Assembly (NCBI RefSeq): GCF_001648155.1
Contig: NZ_CP015199.1
Coordinates: forward strand, 2,614,501 to 2,678,500
Direction of reading: 5' to 3'
DNA length: 64,000 nucleotides
DNA from: Chryseobacterium glaciei
Lineage (GTDB): Bacteria; Bacteroidota; Bacteroidia; Flavobacteriales; Weeksellaceae
Part shown: piece after piece, positions 34,799-44,583 of the stretch
Numbering within the stretch: the stretch's first letter is position 1
Layout: each line of letters opens with the position of its first letter
The notes under the pieces: model-generated
The model's database searches: none
What the model was told of the DNA's origin: nothing
What the model saw: only the letters and a program-made list of their open reading frames with translations
Position numbers and translations under genes: made by a program

Positions 34799-35425
34799 TT
34801 ATTCTATTTCGAAAATAATCCGTTCGGTTTGTTCCTTTAGATCTTCGAGATTGGTATTGTTATAAATGATGCAGTCTGCGAGCTTTATCTTGTCTTTTTC
34901 AGACATTTGTTTCTCCATAATGGCTTCTATTTCACGATAGGTTTTTCCGTCCCTATCCATTACTCTTTTGGTTCTTATATTGTCTTCTGCAGTTACCAAC
35001 AGAGATTTGTAGCATTGTTTATTAAGTTTTAATTCAAACAATAATGCAGTCTCTTTAAAAACTAAATATTTGGTTTGCTTTTCCAGCCATTCTTCAAAAT
35101 CAATGCGAACAGCAGGATGAATGATCTCATTTAATTGATGAAGAAGATCTTTATCGTTAAAAACTTTTTCTGCAACAAATTTCCTGTCGTAAAGTCCGTT
35201 TTCATCGTAAGATTCTTCGCCTAGAAGTTCTTTAATTTTAACCTTTAATTCATCATTATCATTAACGATCGTTTTTGCCCTGTCATCCGAGTAATAAACG
35301 GGAAACCCGCACTCTTCAATAAAATGGGCAACAGTGGTCTTTCCAGAACCTATTCCGCCAGTTAAACCAATGACCTTGGATGATGGTGGTTCTGCTTTTT
35401 TTGTTTCTGAATGTAAGTCTTCCAT
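34799..35425 (-). CDS. coaE: Dephospho-CoA kinase
   Basis: The 208-residue P-loop kinase catalyses the last step of coenzyme A synthesis, phosphorylating dephospho-CoA at the ribose 3'-OH. The P-loop GLTGGIGSGKTTV lies at about residues 20-32, with the usual YYSDDRAK and FKETALLFEL segments following. The start at 35425 adds about 18 residues before the usual opening; a later start (VIGLTGG) has no ATG. It is the last gene of the ruvB-paiB-MBL-coaE row, 9 bases from the MBL gene. Confidence 0.95.
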   Translation of the reverse strand: MEDLHSETKKAEPPSSKVIGLTGGIGSGKTTVAHFIEECGFPVYYSDDRAKTIVNDNDELKVKIKELLGEESYDENGLYDRKFVAEKVFNDKDLLHQLNEIIHPAVRIDFEEWLEKQTKYLVFKETALLFELKLNKQCYKSLLVTAEDNIRTKRVMDRDGKTYREIEAIMEKQMSEKDKIKLADCIIYNNTNLEDLKEQTERIIFEIE

Positions 35426-35434
35426 AATTAAAAA

Positions 35435-36301
35435 TTAATATCCAAAAACATCATTAAAACTAAAGGTTTCATCAAGTCTTACTCCTTTTTCGGTCATTTT
35501 AAGACTAGCCAATTCGTTATGGGCATCGTGTTCGAAGAACAGTAAATATTCGTTATCCACACATTGCTTCAGGAATTTTGATTTTTCCTCCATAGTTAAA
35601 AGAGGTCTTGTATCATAACCCATCACATAAACAGGGTTGATATGTCCCGCAGTTGGAATAAGATCCGCAGCAAAAACAACCGTTTTCTCCTGATATTGAA
35701 TCACAGGAAGCATTTGCTTTTCTGTATGTCCGTCAACAAAAATAACGTCCATTTTCAAATCTGGAGCGAAACCATAATTTCCGTTTGCCGGAAGTGGCAA
35801 AAAGTTAAGCTGCCCGCTTTCCTGCATAGGAAGAATGTTTTCCTTTAAAAAGCTTGCTTTTTCTCTTGGATTAGGCTCAGTTGCCCACTGCCAATGATTT
35901 TCGTTAGTCCAGAATTGTGCATTTTTGAATGCAGGTCTGTAGCCGGTTTTGTCGTCATTCCATTCAATCGCCCCACCACAGTGGTCGAAGTGAAGGTGAG
36001 TTAAGAAAACATCGGTGATATCTTCCTTTACAAAACCATATTTTTTTAAGTTTTTATCTAAATTATCGTCTCCCCAAAGAGAGTAGTGACCGAAGAATTT
36101 ATCATCCTGCTTGTTTCCAAGACCGCAGTCTACTAAGATTAATTTTTTTCCATCTTCAATTAATAAAGAGCGGGTTCCCAATTCAATTAAGTTTTTTTCG
36201 TCTGCTGGGTTAGTCTTCTCCCACAGACTCTTTGGGACGACTCCAAACATTGCGCCGCCGTCCAGCTTAAATTTTCCACATTGTATAGGATATAACTTCA
36301 T
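35435..36301 (-). CDS. MBL fold metallo-hydrolase
   Basis: The 288-residue metallo-beta-lactamase fold protein carries the di-zinc motif THLHFDHCGG (about residues 100-109), further ligands in FVDGHTE, FAADLIPTAGH and FFEHD. The overall form resembles quorum-quenching lactonase-like or general MBL hydrolases of Bacteroidota; the substrate cannot be told. It lies between paiB and coaE in a same-strand row, with spacing of 35 bases to paiB. Confidence 0.92.
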   Translation of the reverse strand: MKLYPIQCGKFKLDGGAMFGVVPKSLWEKTNPADEKNLIELGTRSLLIEDGKKLILVDCGLGNKQDDKFFGHYSLWGDDNLDKNLKKYGFVKEDITDVFLTHLHFDHCGGAIEWNDDKTGYRPAFKNAQFWTNENHWQWATEPNPREKASFLKENILPMQESGQLNFLPLPANGNYGFAPDLKMDVIFVDGHTEKQMLPVIQYQEKTVVFAADLIPTAGHINPVYVMGYDTRPLLTMEEKSKFLKQCVDNEYLLFFEHDAHNELASLKMTEKGVRLDETFSFNDVFGY

Positions 36302-36336
36302 ATATATTTTTGATTAGTTTATTTTAATTGATAAAA

Positions 36337-36945
36337 TTATTTAATATTTTTCATTCTTTCAGCAATCTTTTTTCCGTTTTCGTCTGTATTTTCAAGATTG
36401 GAAATAATATTTTGAAAGTCTGCTTCTTTTCTGTTTTGAGACAATTTTTGTTGAATAAATATCTCGGTCGGAATTATTTTTAACCCAAAAGCGCCTTTCA
36501 TTTCCTTTTCCACAAATTCCTGACCCATTTTCTCTACAAACATCGGGCATTTCTGAAAATTCTCATATTTGGCAGTTAATTTTTCAAGATGATTGTAAAG
36601 CTCTTCCTGATTCATTAATTCTACTTTTCCATAGATCTGAACGGCTTCATAATTCCATGTTGAAACATTCACATGATCATACCAACTACTGGAAATGTAA
36701 GTATGAGCACCCAGAAAATCACATAAAACTTCATCGCCGTTTTTCAAGGTTTTTGCCTGAGGATTCGCTCTGGAAATATGAGATTCAATATAAATATTTT
36801 CAGGATCATCTTCATTGAGCATCATCATTGAATGAGTTGCTCTGATTTTATCGACCGAAGAAATAAGTAAAGCAAAAGCATTTTCTTTGATGATCTGTTT
36901 CATCAAATTATAGTCTTCACTTCGGTATATTTTAGGTATGAACAT
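36337..36945 (-). CDS. FMN-binding PaiB-type regulator
   Basis: The 202-residue protein begins MFIPKIYRSEDYNLMKQIIKENAFALLIS, the characteristic PaiB opening with a split-barrel flavin-binding fold. Conserved FLGAHTYISSSWYDH and VSTWNYEAVQIYGKV follow. In Bacillus, PaiB is linked to repression of sporulation and protease genes; here it may be a flavin-binding protein of unknown role. It is 6 bases from ruvB and may be co-transcribed with it. Confidence 0.85.
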   Translation of the reverse strand: MFIPKIYRSEDYNLMKQIIKENAFALLISSVDKIRATHSMMMLNEDDPENIYIESHISRANPQAKTLKNGDEVLCDFLGAHTYISSSWYDHVNVSTWNYEAVQIYGKVELMNQEELYNHLEKLTAKYENFQKCPMFVEKMGQEFVEKEMKGAFGLKIIPTEIFIQQKLSQNRKEADFQNIISNLENTDENGKKIAERMKNIK

Positions 36946-36951
36946 AGATTG

Positions 36952-37974
36952 TTAAAATAATTCTCCCGGATTTCTAGGAATGGCAATATTTAAATGTTTA
37001 TACGCCTTGTCAGTAACTTCTCTACCTCTCGGCGTACGAATAATAAACCCTTCCTGAATTAAAAATGGTTCATAAACTTCCTCCAATGTTTCAGGATTTT
37101 CGGCAATGGATGTCGCCAAAGCTGAAATTCCGACAGGTTTTCCTTTGAAGTTTTCAATCATGACACGCATAATTTTGTTATCCATCTCATCCAGTCCGAA
37201 TTCGTCTACATTTAAAGAATTCAATGCGTATTTTGTGATATTAATTTCAATTTCGCCATTGCCTTTTATTTCGGCAAAATCTCGAACTCTCCTTAAAAGA
37301 GCATTCGCAATTCTTGGAGTTCCACGACTTCTTCTCGCAATTTCAAGGGCGGCATCTTCATAAATCTTTATTCCTAAAACTCTAGAACTTCTGATAACGA
37401 TCATCGATAAAAGCTCAATAGAATAATACTCCAATCTGCTTTGAATCCCGAATCTTGCTAGCATTGGTTTTGTCAGCATTCCACTTCTGGTTGTTGCTCC
37501 CACCAATGTAAAAGGATTAAGCCCAATTTGTACACTTCTTGCATTCGGGCCCGTTTCAAGCATGATATCAATCTTAAAATCCTCCATCGCTGAATACAAA
37601 TATTCTTCTACGATAGGAGAAAGACGGTGAATCTCATCAATAAAAAGGACATCGTTTTCCTCAAGATTAGTCAATAATCCAGCTAAACTTCCCGGTTTAT
37701 CTAAAACAGGGCCGGAAGTTATTTTACAGTTTACCCCAAGTTCGTTAGCGATAATATTGGATAGAGTAGTTTTACCAAGACCGGGTGGGCCATGCAAAAG
37801 AACATGGTCTAGAGCCCCGCCACGTTTTTTTGCAGCAGTAACGAAAACTTCAAGATTTTCTAGTGTTTTTCTTTGCCCTGCAAAATCTTTAAAGCTCTGC
37901 GGACGAATTTGTTCTTCCTGTATGAGCTCTTCATGGGAGTAATTTTCTTTATCTGGATGTAAAAAATCTGGCAT
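36952..37974 (-). CDS. ruvB: Holliday junction branch migration ATPase RuvB
   Basis: The 340-residue hexameric AAA+ motor drives branch migration of Holliday junctions with RuvA. Walker A ([16 protein letters not shown], about residues 65-80), Walker B ([10 protein letters not shown]) and sensor 1 (GATTRSGML) are intact, followed by a C-terminal winged-helix domain ([19 protein letters not shown]). The length fits the family. A -7 element at 37994-38001 heads the operon. ruvA and ruvC are not in the window. Confidence 0.97.
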   Translation of the reverse strand: MPDFLHPDKENYSHEELIQEEQIRPQSFKDFAGQRKTLENLEVFVTAAKKRGGALDHVLLHGPPGLGKTTLSNIIANELGVNCKITSGPVLDKPGSLAGLLTNLEENDVLFIDEIHRLSPIVEEYLYSAMEDFKIDIMLETGPNARSVQIGLNPFTLVGATTRSGMLTKPMLARFGIQSRLEYYSIELLSMIVIRSSRVLGIKIYEDAALEIARRSRGTPRIANALLRRVRDFAEIKGNGEIEINITKYALNSLNVDEFGLDEMDNKIMRVMIENFKGKPVGISALATSIAENPETLEEVYEPFLIQEGFIIRTPRGREVTDKAYKHLNIAIPRNPGELF

Positions 37975-37993
37975 TAATTCATTTCATTTACCT

Positions 37994-38001
37994 CAAAGAT
38001 A
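37994..38001 (-). promoter_or_regulatory. ruvB operon promoter -7 element
   Basis: It reads TATCTTTG on the minus strand, 19 bases upstream of the ruvB start. Confidence 0.65.
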
Positions 38002-38009
38002 GGAAAAAT

Positions 38010-38063
38010 TGAGGTTAAGATTAGGGTTGAGGCTGAGATTATTTAAGGTTGAGATTTAGGATA
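38010..38063. repeat. Degenerate GAGGTTGAGATTA-type repeats
   Basis: Variants of GAGGTTAAGATTAGG occur about three times in a row between ruvB and hutI. This is purine-rich intergenic sequence with no evident function. Confidence 0.4.
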
Positions 38064-38174
38064 TGGCTATCATTGGGACAGGGAATGTTTATGTTTTAAA
38101 AGATTGAGATATTTTAAGTATTTTTGAGATGAAAAATTTTAATTAAAACAGACTTTTAGTCTTAATCATAAATA

Positions 38175-39398
38175 ATGAAACTTATAGGGCCTTTTAAGCA
38201 GGTTGTAACGCTTGCCAATCTTCCGTTAAGAGGAAAATTATCTGACGAACAATTAGAAATTATTACTGATGGAGGAATTTTAGTAAATAACAACAAAATT
38301 CAGAGTGTTGGAAATTTCGAAGAATTAAAATCTGAAAATCAAAATATAGAGATAGAGACTATTGAAGGCGAACAAATTGTTCTTCCCGCTTTTGTAGATT
38401 CTCACACCCATATTTGTTTTGGTGGAAATCGTGCGAATGATTTTGCAATGAGAAATGCAGGAAAAACATATTTAGAAATTGCTGAAAGTGGAGGTGGAAT
38501 CTGGAGTTCTGTTCAACATACAAGAAGTGCTTCTGAAGAAGAATTATTAAAAACTTTATTAGAAAGAATTGATTTTCTGATCTCATTAGGAATTACCACA
38601 ATTGAAGTAAAAAGCGGATATGGTCTTGATGTAGAAAACGAACTGAAAATGCTTCGAATGATCAAAAAAGCACAGAAGCAGACTAAAGCGACTTTAGTTC
38701 CGACTTGTCTTTCTGCCCATTTGAAACCAAGAGATTTTGAAGGTAGCAATCAGGAATATTTAAATTATATCATTACCGAAATTTTACCAAAAGTAAAAGA
38801 AGAAGGATTAGCAAAACGTGTTGATATTTTCATTGAAAAGTCAGCATTTCAACCTGAAGAAAGTAAAGATTTCTTGCTTAAAACTAAAGACTTAGGTTTT
38901 GAAATTACAGTTCATGCAGATCAATTTACCCCCGGAAGTTCAAGAATTGCGGTTGAAGTTGGTGCTAAATCTGCAGACCATTTGGAAGCTACAATTGATG
39001 AAGATATTGAGTTTTTGGCTCAATCAAATACGGTTGCAACAGCTCTTCCTGGTGCAAGTTTAGGATTAGGCGAAAAATTTACTCCGGCCAGAAAATTATT
39101 GGATGCAGGAGCAATTTTAGCCATTGCAAGTGACTGGAATCCCGGTTCTGCACCGATGGGAAATTTAATTACTCAAGCTTCAATTTTAGCAACTTTTGAA
39201 AAATTAACAACAGCAGAAGTTTTAGCGGGAATGACTTTCCGTTCGGCATTTGCTCTTGGCTTGGAAGATAGGGGAAGATTAGAAAACGGTTTGAAAGCAG
39301 ATTTTGTAACTTTTAAAACAAATAACTTCCAAAATGTTTTGTATAATCAAGGAAGTTTGAACGCTGAAAATATTTATATTGACGGAAATAAAATTTAA
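38175..39398 (+). CDS. hutI: Imidazolonepropionase
   Basis: The 407-residue amidohydrolase-fold enzyme opens the imidazolone ring to give N-formimino-L-glutamate in histidine degradation. The metal site DSHTHICFGGNRANDF (about residues 73-88) is intact. Further hallmarks are EVKSGYGLD, HADQFTPGSSRIAVEVGAKSADHLE and ASDWNPGSAPMGNL. It is 96 bases upstream of hutG, on the same strand. hutH and hutU are not in the window. Confidence 0.95.
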   Translation: MKLIGPFKQVVTLANLPLRGKLSDEQLEIITDGGILVNNNKIQSVGNFEELKSENQNIEIETIEGEQIVLPAFVDSHTHICFGGNRANDFAMRNAGKTYLEIAESGGGIWSSVQHTRSASEEELLKTLLERIDFLISLGITTIEVKSGYGLDVENELKMLRMIKKAQKQTKATLVPTCLSAHLKPRDFEGSNQEYLNYIITEILPKVKEEGLAKRVDIFIEKSAFQPEESKDFLLKTKDLGFEITVHADQFTPGSSRIAVEVGAKSADHLEATIDEDIEFLAQSNTVATALPGASLGLGEKFTPARKLLDAGAILAIASDWNPGSAPMGNLITQASILATFEKLTTAEVLAGMTFRSAFALGLEDRGRLENGLKADFVTFKTNNFQNVLYNQGSLNAENIYIDGNKI

Positions 39399-39494
39399 AA
39401 TAACCAACCATACACATTGTCATTTTGTAAGAAGCTAAATTAACCAAATCGAGTTTTTTATCAACATGACAGCAACACACAAATTATTAAAAAA

Positions 39495-40415
39495 ATGAGC
39501 AATATTTGGCAAGGTAGATTTGACGGAGAAGAAGCTCTTTTCCACAGAATATTTCAGAGAGTAAGAGAAGAAAGCAATTACGATAGTATTTCAACTAATG
39601 ATTTCGTTTTACACGGTTTTGCCGTAGACGAGGGCGTTCGAAGAAATAAAGGAAGATTGGGAGCAAAAGATGCTCCGGACGTTATCAGAAAAAATATGTC
39701 TAATTTTCCTGTGATTCTTCCTGACTTTTCATTACTTGATTTTGGAAATATCACCTGTGAGGACGGGAATTTAGAAAACACTCAAAATAACCTTGCAAAA
39801 AATGTCTCGAAAGTTCTTTTAAAAGGTGGAAAATCGCTTGTTTTAGGTGGCGGACATGAAGTGACTTATGCCCATTATCTAGGTGTAAAAACGGCTTTTC
39901 CTGAACAAAAAATAGGTATTATTAATATTGATGCTCATTTTGATAACAGACAACCTGAAAATGGAGTAGGACCGAGCTCAGGAACGGGATTTTGGCAAAT
40001 CGCTCAGGAAGGTGAAATCAATTCTTTACACATTGGAATTCAGAGAAATTCAAATACACTTAAATTATTTGATACAGCTCATCAATACGGAATGAAATAT
40101 ATTCTTGCAGATGAATTATTCTTTGAAAATCTTTCGTCAATTTATCAAAGAATTGATGATTTATTAAATGAAGTCGATTTTGCTTATCTCACCATTTGTA
40201 TGGATGTTTTTAACGCTTCCATTGCACCAGGAGTTTCAGCTGCGGCATACAACGGAATCTTTGCTGATGCTGCTTTTATGCATTTTTACAGACATATTTT
40301 AAAGAACCCAAAATTGATTGCATTAGATGTTGCTGAAGTTAATCCGAGCCATGATATTCAGGATAGAACGGCAAGGTTAGCGTCTTGTCTGATGAACGAA
40401 TGGTTTATGGTATGA
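39495..40415 (+). CDS. hutG: Formimidoylglutamase
   Basis: The 306-residue arginase-fold enzyme cleaves N-formimino-L-glutamate to glutamate and formamide, the step after HutI. Manganese-binding motifs are visible: GGGHEVTYAH, NIDAHFDNR and CMDVFNASIAPGVSA. It follows hutI, so histidine is probably degraded to glutamate. The adjacent aldehyde dehydrogenase may be a separate unit. Confidence 0.93.
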   Translation: MSNIWQGRFDGEEALFHRIFQRVREESNYDSISTNDFVLHGFAVDEGVRRNKGRLGAKDAPDVIRKNMSNFPVILPDFSLLDFGNITCEDGNLENTQNNLAKNVSKVLLKGGKSLVLGGGHEVTYAHYLGVKTAFPEQKIGIINIDAHFDNRQPENGVGPSSGTGFWQIAQEGEINSLHIGIQRNSNTLKLFDTAHQYGMKYILADELFFENLSSIYQRIDDLLNEVDFAYLTICMDVFNASIAPGVSAAAYNGIFADAAFMHFYRHILKNPKLIALDVAEVNPSHDIQDRTARLASCLMNEWFMV

Positions 40416-40549
40416 CATAACTAATATATTCAATAGAAAAAATCATTATTTTATTTAATCTAAAGGAACTAAATTTGTTGCTTTGATCATGCTTTTAAGA
40501 GAAAAGCATTTATAAATTCATTATTTGAATTTAAATTGAGAATTACGTT

Positions 40550-41842
40550 ATGGAACAATTAATTGAAAACAAGCTTATTAAAGCTGACTTGGCTTTTTCG
40601 AGTTGGAAAAAGGTGTCGTTTGAGGAAAGACAAGGATTAATCAGAAAGGCTGCTGAAATTTTAAAGAATAATTCTGAAAAATTTGGTACAATCATTACCA
40701 CAGAAATGAACAAACCGATTTCACAATCAATTGCTGAGGTGGAGAAATGTGCTTTAATGATGAATTATTATGCTGATGCAGAAAATATTTTAAAACCAGA
40801 AAAAATTGATTCTGAATTTACGTATTCTGAAGTTCATTATGCTCCAAAAGGAGTGATTTTAGGAGTAATGCCTTGGAATTTTCCTTTCTGGCAGGTCTTG
40901 AGATTTGCTGTTCCTGCAATTTTGGCGGGAAATACGGTTGTTCTGAAACATGCTTCAATTTGTTTCGGAAGCGGAAATGCTATTGAACAAGTTTTATTGG
41001 AGGCAGGTTTTCCGGAAGGTATTTTTCAAAATCTGGAAGTTGGACATACAGAAGTAAAAGGAATTCTTGAACATGATATAGTAAAAGGAGTAAGTCTTAC
41101 GGGTAGCGGAAAAGCCGGAGGTGAAGTAGCTTCAATAGCAGGTTTAAATATCAAAAAATCTTTACTTGAACTAGGCGGAAGTGATGCTTTTATTATTTTT
41201 GAGGATGCTGATTTTGATAAAGCTGCAAAAGAAGGAGTGAAATCAAGACTTCAAAATTGTGGACAAACTTGTACTGCCGCAAAAAGATTTATTATTGATG
41301 AGAAAATTGAAGATGAGTTTCTTCCGAAATTCATCGAAGAATATAAAAAATACATTCCTGCAAATCCAATGGATAAAGAAACCTTGATCGGCGGGATGGC
41401 AAGACCTGATCTAGCAGATGATTTGGAAAATCAATTCAAAAAAGCTTTAGAAAACGGAGCAGAAATTATTATTCCGTTAGAGAGAATTTCTGATACTGAA
41501 TTTAATCCCGGATTGATCAGAGTTCAGGAAGGAAACCCTATTCTTCAGGAAGAATTATTTGGCCCGCTTGGAATGATTATGACTTTTAAAAATGACGATG
41601 AAGCTTTACAAATGGCAAATGATATTCCTTTCGGACTTTCTAACTCTGTTTGGACGAATAATAAAGAACGTCAATTATTTTTCATTGAAAACTTAGACTC
41701 AGGAACGGTAAATATCAACAGAATGACAAGTTCTGACCCGCGTTTTCCTTTTGGAGGAACAAAGGCTTCAGGATATGGAACAGAGCTTTCATTGCATGCT
41801 TTAAAAGAGTTTGTGACTGCTAAAACGATTGTGGGAAATTAA
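40550..41842 (+). CDS. Aldehyde dehydrogenase, succinate-semialdehyde type
   Basis: The 430-residue NAD(P)-dependent dehydrogenase belongs to the aldehyde dehydrogenase superfamily. The active site is intact: MPWNFPFWQV, LELGGSDAFIIFEDADFD and GQTCTAAKRF with the catalytic Cys. It is shorter than the usual 450-490 residues, in line with the YneI/Sad group of succinate-semialdehyde dehydrogenases. The substrate is inferred from the family. It follows hutG by about 134 bases and faces the terminator shared with pyk. Confidence 0.88.
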   Translation: MEQLIENKLIKADLAFSSWKKVSFEERQGLIRKAAEILKNNSEKFGTIITTEMNKPISQSIAEVEKCALMMNYYADAENILKPEKIDSEFTYSEVHYAPKGVILGVMPWNFPFWQVLRFAVPAILAGNTVVLKHASICFGSGNAIEQVLLEAGFPEGIFQNLEVGHTEVKGILEHDIVKGVSLTGSGKAGGEVASIAGLNIKKSLLELGGSDAFIIFEDADFDKAAKEGVKSRLQNCGQTCTAAKRFIIDEKIEDEFLPKFIEEYKKYIPANPMDKETLIGGMARPDLADDLENQFKKALENGAEIIIPLERISDTEFNPGLIRVQEGNPILQEELFGPLGMIMTFKNDDEALQMANDIPFGLSNSVWTNNKERQLFFIENLDSGTVNINRMTSSDPRFPFGGTKASGYGTELSLHALKEFVTAKTIVGN

Positions 41843-41876
41843 TCTTTTAAATGATTATATTTTTCAGATATAAAAC

Positions 41877-41908
41877 AAAAAAACTCTCGAAAATATCGAG
41901 AGTTTTTA
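41877..41908. terminator. Bidirectional terminator between the aldehyde dehydrogenase and pyk
   Basis: A perfect 12-base-pair stem AAAAACTCTCGA/TCGAGAGTTTTT with loop AAATA can act in both directions. Confidence 0.88.
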
Positions 41909-41926
41909 ATTTTTGTATGATTGAGA

Positions 41927-43372
41927 TTAAACCGTAGTTAATCTTAATGTATTCGTTTTACCACCTTCGTAAGATGGAGTAGCGTTGATGTTGATTACGA
42001 AATCTCCGGTTTCAATATAACCGTGATTATGTGTCAACATATTTACTTGAATAATTGTTTCATCCGTTGGCTTTTTCATATCGTAATAATAAGCACGAAC
42101 TCCCCAAAGTAGGTTCAACATCGTGATTACTCTTTTGTTTCCACTGTAAACAATGATATGAGAGTTGGGTCTGTGTGCAGAAAGTTGGAAAGCCGTATAT
42201 CCTGAATGCGTTAAAGTAACAATCGCTGAAACGTTTGTTGTTTTTGCAATTCTAACTGCCGCAAGACATACTCTGTTTGTGATGAATCTCTCATCAATAC
42301 AATTGTAGTCTTTTTCCATTGGCTCGTTTTTGTTTTGATAAAAGCTTGTTTTTTCGATATTCAAGACAATTTTAGTCATATTTTCAACAACCTGTACAGG
42401 ATATCTACCCACAGAAGTTTCCCCTGAAAGCATTACCGCATCAGCACCGTCCAATACAGAGTTAGCAACATCGTTTACTTCCGCTCTTGTTGGAGTTAAA
42501 CTGTTGATCATCGTCTCCATCATTTGAGTAGCGATAATAACAGGCTTAGAATAGAATCTCGCTTTTTCAACCAAGTTTTTCTGGATTGCAGGAACTTCTT
42601 CCATAGGAACTTCTACACCTAGATCCCCACGAGCAACCATCAAACCGTCGCATTCCAATAGAATTTCGTCGATATTTTTAACACCTTCTGGTTTTTCAAT
42701 TTTAGCAATAATCGGCGTTTTGAATTTTCCGTTTGGATGCTTTTTGATAAGTTCTTTTAAGTCGATAATATCTTGTGCGTGACGAACGAATGACAAAGCG
42801 ATCCAGTCAACCTCCATGTCTAGCATGAAATTAGCATCCTGAATATCTTTTTCCGTCAAAGCTGGAAGAGAAACGTTCGTATTAGGAAGGTTAACTCCTT
42901 TTTTAGAACTCAAAGGTCCTCCTTGAATTGTTTTTGCTTTTACTGTATCTATTTTGTTGGTCTCAATAACCTCCAACATTAGTTTTCCGTCATCAATAAG
43001 GATTTTTTCACCAACATTTACATCCTGAGGAAACTGTTGGTAAGTCATATAAACCTTAGTAGAATCTCCTTCTATCTTTTCGTTGGTAAAAGTAAGAATG
43101 TCTCCAGGATTAAGATAAGAACCTTCTTTTACAACCCCAACTCTTAATTTAGGACCTTGTAGATCTCCTAAAATACTTACAGAATATCCGTGTTCTTTAT
43201 TAAGCTCTCTAATAGTATCAATATTAGTACGAACAAGATCGTAATCTGCGTGTGAAAAATTTATTCTAAAAACGTCAACACCTGCTCTCATAAGTCCTAG
43301 CATAACTTCTTTCGATGATGAAGCCGGCCCAAGTGTTGCGATAATTTTTGTCTTCTTTAAATGCTTATTCAT
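41927..43372 (-). CDS. pyk: Pyruvate kinase
   Basis: The 481-residue glycolytic enzyme converts phosphoenolpyruvate and ADP to pyruvate and ATP. It starts KTKIIATLGPASSS, with the catalytic Lys and Mg ligands in APIIAKIEKPEGVKNIDEIL and LMVARGDLGVEVP. The MMETM...PTRAEVNDVANSVLDGADAVMLSGETSVG stretch is the family's signature region. It overlaps the IPExxxVDY gene by 8 bases at the end of the acpP operon. Confidence 0.97.
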   Translation of the reverse strand: MNKHLKKTKIIATLGPASSSKEVMLGLMRAGVDVFRINFSHADYDLVRTNIDTIRELNKEHGYSVSILGDLQGPKLRVGVVKEGSYLNPGDILTFTNEKIEGDSTKVYMTYQQFPQDVNVGEKILIDDGKLMLEVIETNKIDTVKAKTIQGGPLSSKKGVNLPNTNVSLPALTEKDIQDANFMLDMEVDWIALSFVRHAQDIIDLKELIKKHPNGKFKTPIIAKIEKPEGVKNIDEILLECDGLMVARGDLGVEVPMEEVPAIQKNLVEKARFYSKPVIIATQMMETMINSLTPTRAEVNDVANSVLDGADAVMLSGETSVGRYPVQVVENMTKIVLNIEKTSFYQNKNEPMEKDYNCIDERFITNRVCLAAVRIAKTTNVSAIVTLTHSGYTAFQLSAHRPNSHIIVYSGNKRVITMLNLLWGVRAYYYDMKKPTDETIIQVNMLTHNHGYIETGDFVININATPSYEGGKTNTLRLTTV

Positions 43373-43838
43373 AATACTGGATAATTTGATAAAGTTCTTC
43401 CTCAGAACTTAGTGTATAATCTTGAATTGGAAAAACAAGATTTTCAGGGAGCAAAATTACGGAAAAATCAGGAAACTGTTCCGAACTATGTAGAATATAT
43501 TCTACATCTACCTGATTATTTAATAAAAATTTAATATTCTCTTCTTCTGTAAAGAGCTCAGTTTGTAATTTTTTTTGTCTACTTTCTGATGATCTGTTGG
43601 AGATGAAAGTAAAGCAAGTCTTTGTAAACTTGTGGTATGCCTCAAATCTTGGAAAATGATAATCAAAATACGCCCCATGAAGGATCACATCTTTCTTTCT
43701 TGAAAAAGTAAGATCGTTATTTTGATTTATTTTAAAAAAAAACTCATAATCGGGTATATTTTTCGCTAATCTTACCAATCCTATGGCAATATCTTCAAAT
43801 TCTATATCGTCTAGATCATAAAGTTTTTGGATTTCCAA
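43365..43838 (-). CDS. IPExxxVDY family protein
   Basis: The 157-residue soluble protein matches the IPExxxVDY family of Bacteroidota in size, context and wording (YDLDDIEFEDIAIGLVRLAKNIPDYEFFFKIN). Its function is unknown. It overlaps rnc by 23 bases and pyk by 8, so translation of the three is probably coupled. The family is typically found between rnc and pyk, which is the case here. Confidence 0.88.
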   Translation of the reverse strand: MEIQKLYDLDDIEFEDIAIGLVRLAKNIPDYEFFFKINQNNDLTFSRKKDVILHGAYFDYHFPRFEAYHKFTKTCFTFISNRSSESRQKKLQTELFTEEENIKFLLNNQVDVEYILHSSEQFPDFSVILLPENLVFPIQDYTLSSEEELYQIIQYYE

Positions 43839-44574
43839 GTATATTTTCTTTTTTGTTTAAAATATAAAATGCCCTCTGCGCTGCCTTCTCTTCTGCTTTC
43901 TTTTTGGAAGTTTCCGTGGCATTGGCAATCTTCTCTTCTCCAAGCCAAACATGGCATCGGAAGACGATCGCTTTATTTACCTGGATTTCCTCACAAGTTT
44001 CGTACCTTATATTTAATTTCTTTTTTTGACTCCATTCGAGCAGAAGACCTTTATAGCTTACAATCTTATTTTCAAGTTTATTTATTTCGGATGGTGTTAA
44101 AAGTCTTTCCAAGATGATCTTTTTACAGGTATCATAATGAAAGTCCAGATAGACAGCACCGATTAACGCTTCAAATAAATTTCCGGAGATATTTTCACCT
44201 AAAGCAACAGAATTTTGTTTCAGCAAAAGGTCTGTAAGTTTTAAGTTTTCACCTAATTTATTAAGATTCTTCCTATTAACAATCTTAGATTTCATTTGTG
44301 TTAAATATCCTTCATTAGCTTGAGGATAAGCTTGAAACAAATGACAAGAAATAATTGTACCCAAAACAGAATCTCCCAAAAATTCAAGTCTTTCGTAATT
44401 GCTGTCTTGATTTTTTGAAGAGCTTTTTAAAGAAAAAGCTTCACGGTAAAGAGCAACATTTTTTACCTCAGCACCTAACACCTTATTCAGATGAGTACTA
44501 AGGAAAGAATCTCTTTCCGATAATTTTTTTCTTTTTTTGAGAAGGAATTTAGAAATGTATTTCTTTAACTCCAT
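43816..44574 (-). CDS. rnc: Ribonuclease III
   Basis: The 252-residue double-strand-specific endoribonuclease processes rRNA precursors and structured mRNAs. The signature ERLEFLGDSVLGTIIS (about residues 62-77) holds the metal-binding Glu and Asp. A second set lies in NLFEALIGAVYLDF. A C-terminal double-stranded RNA-binding domain follows (about 175-245). It is 9 bases downstream of fabF in the acpP operon. Confidence 0.96.
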   Translation of the reverse strand: MELKKYISKFLLKKRKKLSERDSFLSTHLNKVLGAEVKNVALYREAFSLKSSSKNQDSNYERLEFLGDSVLGTIISCHLFQAYPQANEGYLTQMKSKIVNRKNLNKLGENLKLTDLLLKQNSVALGENISGNLFEALIGAVYLDFHYDTCKKIILERLLTPSEINKLENKIVSYKGLLLEWSQKKKLNIRYETCEEIQVNKAIVFRCHVWLGEEKIANATETSKKKAEEKAAQRAFYILNKKENILGNPKTL

Positions 44575-44583
44575 TCAGTAAAT

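Noticed and set aside
43827..44117. Plus-strand ORF of 96 residues
   Set aside because: It is antisense to rnc, which is a clear gene with an intact catalytic signature.
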